A stretch of 10,619 nt of DNA from Candidatus Omnitrophota bacterium (GTDB lineage Bacteria; Hinthialibacterota; Hinthialibacteria; Hinthialibacterales; JAKPRU01). Numbering within the stretch: the first letter of the stretch is position 1; every line of letters begins with the position of its first letter. Positions 5,886-10,619 of the stretch are shown piece by piece. Location: NCBI GenBank assembly GCA_029557025.1, contig JAKPRU010000801.1:1-10619 (forward strand), read 5' to 3'. Both the position numbers and the translations under genes were made by a program. Below the pieces are notes generated by a model. The model did not search any database. It was not told where the DNA came from and worked only from the letters and a program-made list of their open reading frames with translations.

Positions 5886-8875
5886 CCGGCCGCGCTCCCG
5901 TTTGATAAGGGGATACGGAGTACATACCCCGTGCAGTCCATCAGCAGCATATCATTCTCGTGACATTCCATTGCAAGCCATATCGAGCGGGCGGGTTGAT
6001 CCACCCGCCAGAAAATTGTGGGTGGGGATCCCGGAACACATCGGTAGACATCCCCGGTTCGTGTCAGAAGATAAAGACAGGACCCCGATGGGTCCAGGGC
6101 CAGGTCTGTTGCCATGTCGAGACTGCCCGCCTCCGCTCCCCACTGTGCCTGAACTTGGGAAAAGCCTTTCTCGCTCAGGAAAGTCTTGCCGAACGAGAGG
6201 ACGCCACCGTGGATATTGAGGGAGAGAATGCCTCCGCGCGGGTCTCGACAGGCTCTGCACAATGGTGTGATTCTCCAGTCGGGTAACGTATCCTGTGACG
6301 TTCCATCTTTTGTTTTCCACCAGCATCCATTGCTTCCAAGCAACAAGATGTTTTTCCGGTCCGGCGACGGCAATATCCCGATGGGTTTCTCCCACTTCTT
6401 TTTTTCCACAGGAGACAAATCGATCCTGGTCCCGTCCTCTCTCAGCAGACATCCCGCGCGAGTCGCAATCAACCATCCTTCCGGTGTACTCAAGAACCGC
6501 TCTGCAGCATCCTGTTCCAATTGCGAGGCAACCGAAACAACAATCTCATCCGACGGTCCCCAAATCTCCCCGTTCCGATTCAGCCGATAAGGTTGACCGT
6601 CTTTGTTCGCCATATCCACAAACACCGGTGTGGGATTTTTGTATCCCGTATCCGGTTGGTGAAACAGCGCGAAGGCCGATTGCGGATCAGGGATTGCGGA
6701 TTGGAGATTGGGCATTGGGGATTGGGAAAATTGTTCGAGACGTGGAATGATTATTTCTTCTTCCATGCACGAGGCTAATACCGCTTCGCCGAGCGGGCTG
6801 AGGTGAGACCAACGGAAGAAAGCCATGCCTACTCGATATTGCTGCAATTTGCGAATGGCCTCCTGTGGAGTCAGCCAACCTCGCATAAACGCATCCACCG
6901 TATCAAGCCGTTCCGGCATATCGGTTGCCGATGGAGAAGCGTGAAAACTGGGGATGGCCACGACCTTGCCGCCGAATAATGCCGAATAGGCCATGGCAGG
7001 TTGCGGCTCGGCCAGAACAGTTCCGCCATAGCCTTTCGACGCAATCTCTTTCAGAGCGGGGAATGTGATCGGATCGGTAAAATCCCGGTATGGCTCAATC
7101 CACCATGGTTTGACACTTTTCCAGGTTCCATAAACCGCAAGCAGACGTGTACGGCAAGTGGGAACAGCAATCACAAACAGCGCGAGGCAGACGGCGACAG
7201 GGAGCCAGGAGGGAGAAGGAAAGAGATCAACCCCCTCTGTGTCTCCTCCAATCTTTGGGGGAGAGGCTTCCAGGTCTGTATCTCCCGCAATGTTGGGGGA
7301 GAGCCTCTCCCCATGGCTAGGGAGGGGCAGGGCAGGGGTAATCGGTTCAGCGTGCACAGCGACCTTGGGAGTGACTCCATGGTGGGGCGAATTCTTCCGT
7401 CGGATGTGAACAATCCAGTCCGACAATGCCAGTGCCCCGGCGGCCAATAGCGGAATTACCGGCAAGGCTTGGAAAAGGCGAAAACTCTTGTAGAGCGTAA
7501 TAATGCCGGTCACCAGGACAAACAGCGGCGGAACAGACATCAGGGCGATCACAACCGCCAAAACACCCGCAAAGAAAGCACGCGGTTCGTGTGGAATCTT
7601 TGTCCAGAGCAAGACGAACAAGATGAGCGCGATTGCCGGCGCACCGGTGGGGCAGGCGTTCAGCCCAGTCAATGTAAGCCAGCGGATCGGCTTTAGAATG
7701 AACAGATTTCCGCCGGTCAACAGGATATGGCCCGCATAATCATTCGGAATCCCGGACTCGATATCGAACAGAAATGCGGGATTCTCAATTCCCTTAAAGT
7801 AAATCATCTGCCAAAGAATCGCCGGGGCCGCCGAAAGAAAAATAATCCCGACTTCAATCCCCATGAACCGCAGTCGGCTCCGATCCACCCCCATAATTAA
7901 AAATCCGAGGAAACCGGAGCAGAGAACCAGAACGGCAAGAAGAAAATAGAACACATGAGTCGTGGCAAGGGTGATCGCAAGAATCAATAGAATAACAACC
8001 TGCACCCACCGGAACCGCATACCGTTCCAGGACCAGGCAATCAGCGCGGGAAAGAGGATATGCAGCGCCATGCCGCCGGGATACGCCAGGGTCCGCAACT
8101 CGTGAAATCCCGGGCCGCCCGGATAGCCCACCAGCGAGAGCAAGAGAAAGAACGATGCGCACAGGTCCCCCACAGGACGTGAGCTAAACACCCGGAGGCC
8201 AAAAAACCGCCAGACCCCCACCGCAAGAATCACCCAAAATGCCGGAATGTAAAACCACACCTCATCGTGCGGGACTTTCGCGAATACCGACAGGAACGCA
8301 AGCACGGAATGGTAAGAAGAAACGGTATACCGGGGATCGTAATCACCGCCATCCAGGAACGGATGCGCGCTTCCCGGTCCGCCCCGCTGAATCACTTCCA
8401 GTATGTAACCGATATGATATCGCCCATCCTGCGCCATAAACCCCCCCATGTTCAATACATATAGAAGCGCAATCACGGTAAGCAGGAAAAGAAAAACAGA
8501 CAGGGCGGAGACCCCGGCATGGTTCCGCTGAGAGTCTGCGGTCCGGTTTTCTTTCTTAAAAAGGATGACAACGGCATTTCCCAAGCCCAGTAAAATACCG
8601 AACACCAGCCAGTTTGCTCCAATGCACGCCAGGAGCAATGCCAGAACAGAGGCGATACACCATCCCAGGAGACAGGCCATCGGCCGGCGGATTGTCCAGG
8701 GGATTCTGCCGTCCCTCGCCCGCAGAACAAAATCGCCCATTGGCGCAGTCACCCAGAGGAAAGCAAGCAGCAGCCGCAAAGGATTTGGAATCCACACTCC
8801 GACTGATGATCCGAGCGCAGCCGGAACCAGCGCGATGAATAAGAGTGAATAGACTTGGTTTTTGCTGATCCGCAT
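5882..8875 (-). CDS. Large GT-C-like membrane protein with C-terminal beta-propeller-like region; first gene of the operon
   Basis: 997 residues from the ATG at 8875-8873. About 14-15 membrane helices occupy residues ~5-575. The outer loop after the fifth helix has AQDGRYHIGYI (D150, H154), the placement expected of a GT-C catalytic Asp, and YDPRYTVSSYHSVLA follows it. A soluble part (~578-716; VLAEPQPAMAYSALFGG, then RKLQQYRVGMAFFR) resembles the C-terminal domains of GT-C membrane proteins. Residues ~750-997 hold about six repeats of the kind 'hydrophobic strand, G, short strand' (LYLLTRTGDVYRC, LLMDCTGYVLRIP, WLIATRAGCLLRE), suggesting a beta-propeller outside the cell membrane. The exact family is not recognised. 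An in-frame GTG at 8950 would add 25 polar residues; neither start has a good ribosome site, and I prefer the ATG because the first helix follows at once. Three repeat elements lie in its loops or linkers. Confidence 0.7.
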   Translation of the reverse strand: MRISKNQVYSLLFIALVPAALGSSVGVWIPNPLRLLLAFLWVTAPMGDFVLRARDGRIPWTIRRPMACLLGWCIASVLALLLACIGANWLVFGILLGLGNAVVILFKKENRTADSQRNHAGVSALSVFLFLLTVIALLYVLNMGGFMAQDGRYHIGYILEVIQRGGPGSAHPFLDGGDYDPRYTVSSYHSVLAFLSVFAKVPHDEVWFYIPAFWVILAVGVWRFFGLRVFSSRPVGDLCASFFLLLSLVGYPGGPGFHELRTLAYPGGMALHILFPALIAWSWNGMRFRWVQVVILLILAITLATTHVFYFLLAVLVLCSGFLGFLIMGVDRSRLRFMGIEVGIIFLSAAPAILWQMIYFKGIENPAFLFDIESGIPNDYAGHILLTGGNLFILKPIRWLTLTGLNACPTGAPAIALILFVLLWTKIPHEPRAFFAGVLAVVIALMSVPPLFVLVTGIITLYKSFRLFQALPVIPLLAAGALALSDWIVHIRRKNSPHHGVTPKVAVHAEPITPALPLPSHGERLSPNIAGDTDLEASPPKIGGDTEGVDLFPSPSWLPVAVCLALFVIAVPTCRTRLLAVYGTWKSVKPWWIEPYRDFTDPITFPALKEIASKGYGGTVLAEPQPAMAYSALFGGKVVAIPSFHASPSATDMPERLDTVDAFMRGWLTPQEAIRKLQQYRVGMAFFRWSHLSPLGEAVLASCMEEEIIIPRLEQFSQSPMPNLQSAIPDPQSAFALFHQPDTGYKNPTPVFVDMANKDGQPYRLNRNGEIWGPSDEIVVSVASQLEQDAAERFLSTPEGWLIATRAGCLLREDGTRIDLSPVEKKKWEKPIGILPSPDRKNILLLGSNGCWWKTKDGTSQDTLPDWRITPLCRACRDPRGGILSLNIHGGVLSFGKTFLSEKGFSQVQAQWGAEAGSLDMATDLALDPSGSCLYLLTRTGDVYRCVPGSPPTIFWRVDQPARSIWLAMECHENDMLLMDCTGYVLRIPLSNGSAAG
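6678..6726. repeat. Seven-copy heptamer array inside the first membrane gene
   Basis: On the plus strand seven 7-bp units run head to tail with consensus GATTGGG: GATTGCG, GATCAGG, GATTGCG, GATTGGA, GATTGGG, CATTGGG, GATTGGG. Because 7 is not a multiple of 3, the minus-strand protein repeats every 7 residues (NLQSAIP, DPQSAFA) at about residues 717-733. The array lies between the soluble GT-C-type tail and the propeller-like region. Heptamer arrays encoding PNPQS-type peptides occur as intergenic repeats in cyanobacteria and some other bacteria. Confidence 0.8.
7235..7341. repeat. Cluster of hairpin repeats inside the first membrane gene
   Basis: Two adjacent units of about 36 bp (from 7236 and from 7275) share the pattern TCTGTNTCTCC...CAAT...GGGGGAGAG and are roughly 80% alike by eye. 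Each folds on itself: 7243-7263 pairs CTCC/GGAG and CCAA/TTGG around a 3-nt loop; 7282-7301 pairs CTCCC/GGGAG and CAA/TTG around a 2-nt loop. A third hairpin CTCCC/GGGAG spans 7307-7324, followed by a G-rich run to 7338. The cluster encodes a polar Pro/Gly/Asp-rich loop (PLPSHGERLSPN..., PPKIGGDTEG) between two membrane helices. It looks like dispersed intergenic repeat DNA read in frame. Confidence 0.7.
7635..7670. repeat. Degenerate second copy of the CCACCGGTGG-centred repeat
   Basis: On the minus strand GCCTGCCCCACCGGTGCGCC matches GCCTGTCCCACCGGTGGGCC of the 2679-2728 element with two differences, and flanking bases show further similarity (GAC(A/T)GG at the left end, GGC at the right). 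Both copies are read in the same frame: NACPTGAPA here and EACPTGGPG in the YfhO-like protein. Here it lies in a short loop before a membrane helix of the first gene. Confidence 0.5.
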
Positions 8876-9110
8876 CTTATGCCAATCGGGACAAGAAAGC
8901 CCCCTTTTGCCTTCCTCTGTTGCCCTGCTGGATGAATCATTTTGGCACACCCAGAGGCTGGATGCTTGCCATTTTGAACAGGTTCTCTGCGCATTTCACC
9001 GCACGCCCCGGCGCACTGAGTAACCTAACTCCAGTCGAAAGAACTAGTTATGTCACAGCGGGAACCGGATGATTTATGGCATCAGGCTTGCTGAACGAAT
9101 CTCGCAACTA

Positions 9111-9140
9111 TTCATTCGCAACACAATACTACACTATCAT
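9111..9140 (+). promoter_or_regulatory. Tentative groES promoter
   Basis: TATCAT (9135-9140; 5 of 6 to the -10 consensus) would start transcription near 9147, about 22 nt before groES, just leaving room for its ribosome site. The -35 partner, TTCATT (9111-9116) at 18 nt, is poor (3 of 6), so an activator or a different sigma factor may be used. Weak call. Confidence 0.25.
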
Positions 9141-9155
9141 TTTTGGGACGGACAG

Positions 9156-9162
9156 AAAGGAG
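9156..9162 (+). promoter_or_regulatory. Ribosome binding site of groES
   Basis: AAAGGAG stands 6 nt before the ATG at 9169-9171. It decides the groES start: a longer open frame begins at 9076, but its extra 31 residues are unlike any GroES. Confidence 0.8.
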
Positions 9163-9168
9163 ATTGCC

Positions 9169-9459
9169 ATGGCCGTCAAACCATTGGCTGACCGAATTCT
9201 GGTCAAGCGAGTTGAACAGGAAGAGCAGAAGAGTGGCGGCGGAATTATTATCCCCGACACGGCGAAAGAGAAGCCTCAAGAGGCTATTGTGGTGGAAGTA
9301 GGCCCAGGTAAACTGGATGAGAACGGGAAACGGATCGCAATGGAAGTCAAAAAGGGCGATCGGATTCTCATCAGCAAGTACGGCGGGACCGAAGTCAAAA
9401 TCAATGGCGAAGAACATCTGATTCTGCGAGAGGATGATGTTCTGGCTATTCTCACTTGA
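9169..9459 (+). CDS. groES: Co-chaperonin GroES (Hsp10)
   Basis: 96 residues, the normal length for GroES. It forms the seven-membered lid that closes the GroEL chamber during ATP-driven protein folding in the cytoplasm. The sequence begins [20 protein letters not shown], the typical GroES start. The mobile loop is residues ~16-36, with the hydrophobic GroEL-binding tripeptide III at 26-28 (IVL in E. coli), followed by PDTAKEKPQ and the conserved VVEVGPG. The C-terminus [14 protein letters not shown] is also canonical. It is followed 58 bp later by groEL on the same strand, the usual groESL operon. Upstream there is no CIRCE site, so control by HrcA at a standard operator is not supported. 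Identity is secure. Confidence 0.98.
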   Translation: MAVKPLADRILVKRVEQEEQKSGGGIIIPDTAKEKPQEAIVVEVGPGKLDENGKRIAMEVKKGDRILISKYGGTEVKINGEEHLILREDDVLAILT

Positions 9460-9499
9460 ACACAGGATTCCACCCCGAACAAACGAATCTGAAATATAG

Positions 9500-10619
<1,120 letters not shown>

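Larger units (their letters stand above)
8876..9168. other. Divergent intergenic region between the membrane operon and groESL
   Basis: The region separates the operon start (minus) from groES (plus). If the GTG at 8950 is the true start of the membrane protein, the gap shrinks to 9168-8951. I found no CIRCE element (TTAGCACTC-N9-GAGTGCTAA), no structured RNA and no terminator. A perfect 8-bp palindrome AACTAGTT (9042-9049) is the only symmetric site noted. No convincing promoter for the minus operon was seen, though one must lie here or a little inside. Confidence 0.5.

Noticed and set aside
6678..6726. Heptamer array as a CRISPR array
   Set aside because: Units are contiguous with no spacers and far too short for CRISPR repeats.
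8876..8950. GTG start giving a 25-residue longer first membrane protein
   Set aside because: No Shine-Dalgarno motif precedes the GTG, and the extension is polar and non-membrane. Not excluded, because the ATG at 8875 also lacks a good site.
9042..9049. Palindrome AACTAGTT as an operator
   Set aside because: Eight symmetric bases are expected by chance at this scale and match no operator I know.
9076..9168. 31-residue N-terminal extension of groES from an upstream ATG
   Set aside because: The extension has no similarity to GroES and no ribosome site; the ATG at 9169 has AAAGGAG at the right distance and begins the canonical sequence.

Overview
The window (10,619 bp, bacterial, moderately GC-rich) has two halves that meet at a divergent control region near 8.9-9.2 kb. 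To the right, on the plus strand, lie groES and the first two-thirds of groEL, the housekeeping GroE chaperonin pair. To the left, on the minus strand, three very long genes run 8875 -> 5882, 5885 -> 2784 and 2787 -> 211. Each encodes a polytopic membrane protein of about 860-1030 residues. The three genes are joined by two ATGA stop/start overlaps, so they form one translationally coupled operon. After a 116-bp gap, the start of gcvT (glycine-cleavage aminomethyltransferase) runs off the left edge on the same strand.

The three membrane proteins look like GT-C-type glycosyltransferases or close relatives: many transmembrane helices, an acidic motif in an early outer loop in at least two of them, and large extracytoplasmic C-terminal parts. 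The last gene is a recognisable YfhO-family protein. The first carries a C-terminal region with about six beta-propeller-like repeats. The middle one has a signal peptide, a carboxypeptidase-regulatory-like beta-sandwich, a second extracytoplasmic region and a single anchor helix ahead of its multi-helix part. Together they suggest a machine that moves sugars from lipid carriers onto a surface polymer or protein outside the membrane. No nucleotide-sugar-using or polyprenyl-phosphate-sugar-making enzyme is encoded here, so donor and acceptor are unknown.

The most unusual thing is at the DNA level. Several unrelated short repeat elements sit in frame inside the membrane genes, all in loops, tails or linkers: a 50-bp composite palindrome in the N-terminal tail of the YfhO-like gene, with a related copy in the first gene that encodes nearly the same peptide in the same frame; a cluster of hairpin repeats; and a seven-copy heptamer array. 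I saw no such elements in groES or groEL. This resembles intergenic repeats that have spread into coding sequence wherever a soluble linker tolerates them.

The lineage cannot be fixed from sequence reading. The GroEL sequence, the giant GT-C-like genes and the repeat-rich style are compatible with PVC-group, Omnitrophota, Sumerlaeota or Hydrogenedentota-like bacteria (low confidence). No tRNA, rRNA, CRISPR array, transposase or convincing intrinsic terminator was seen.
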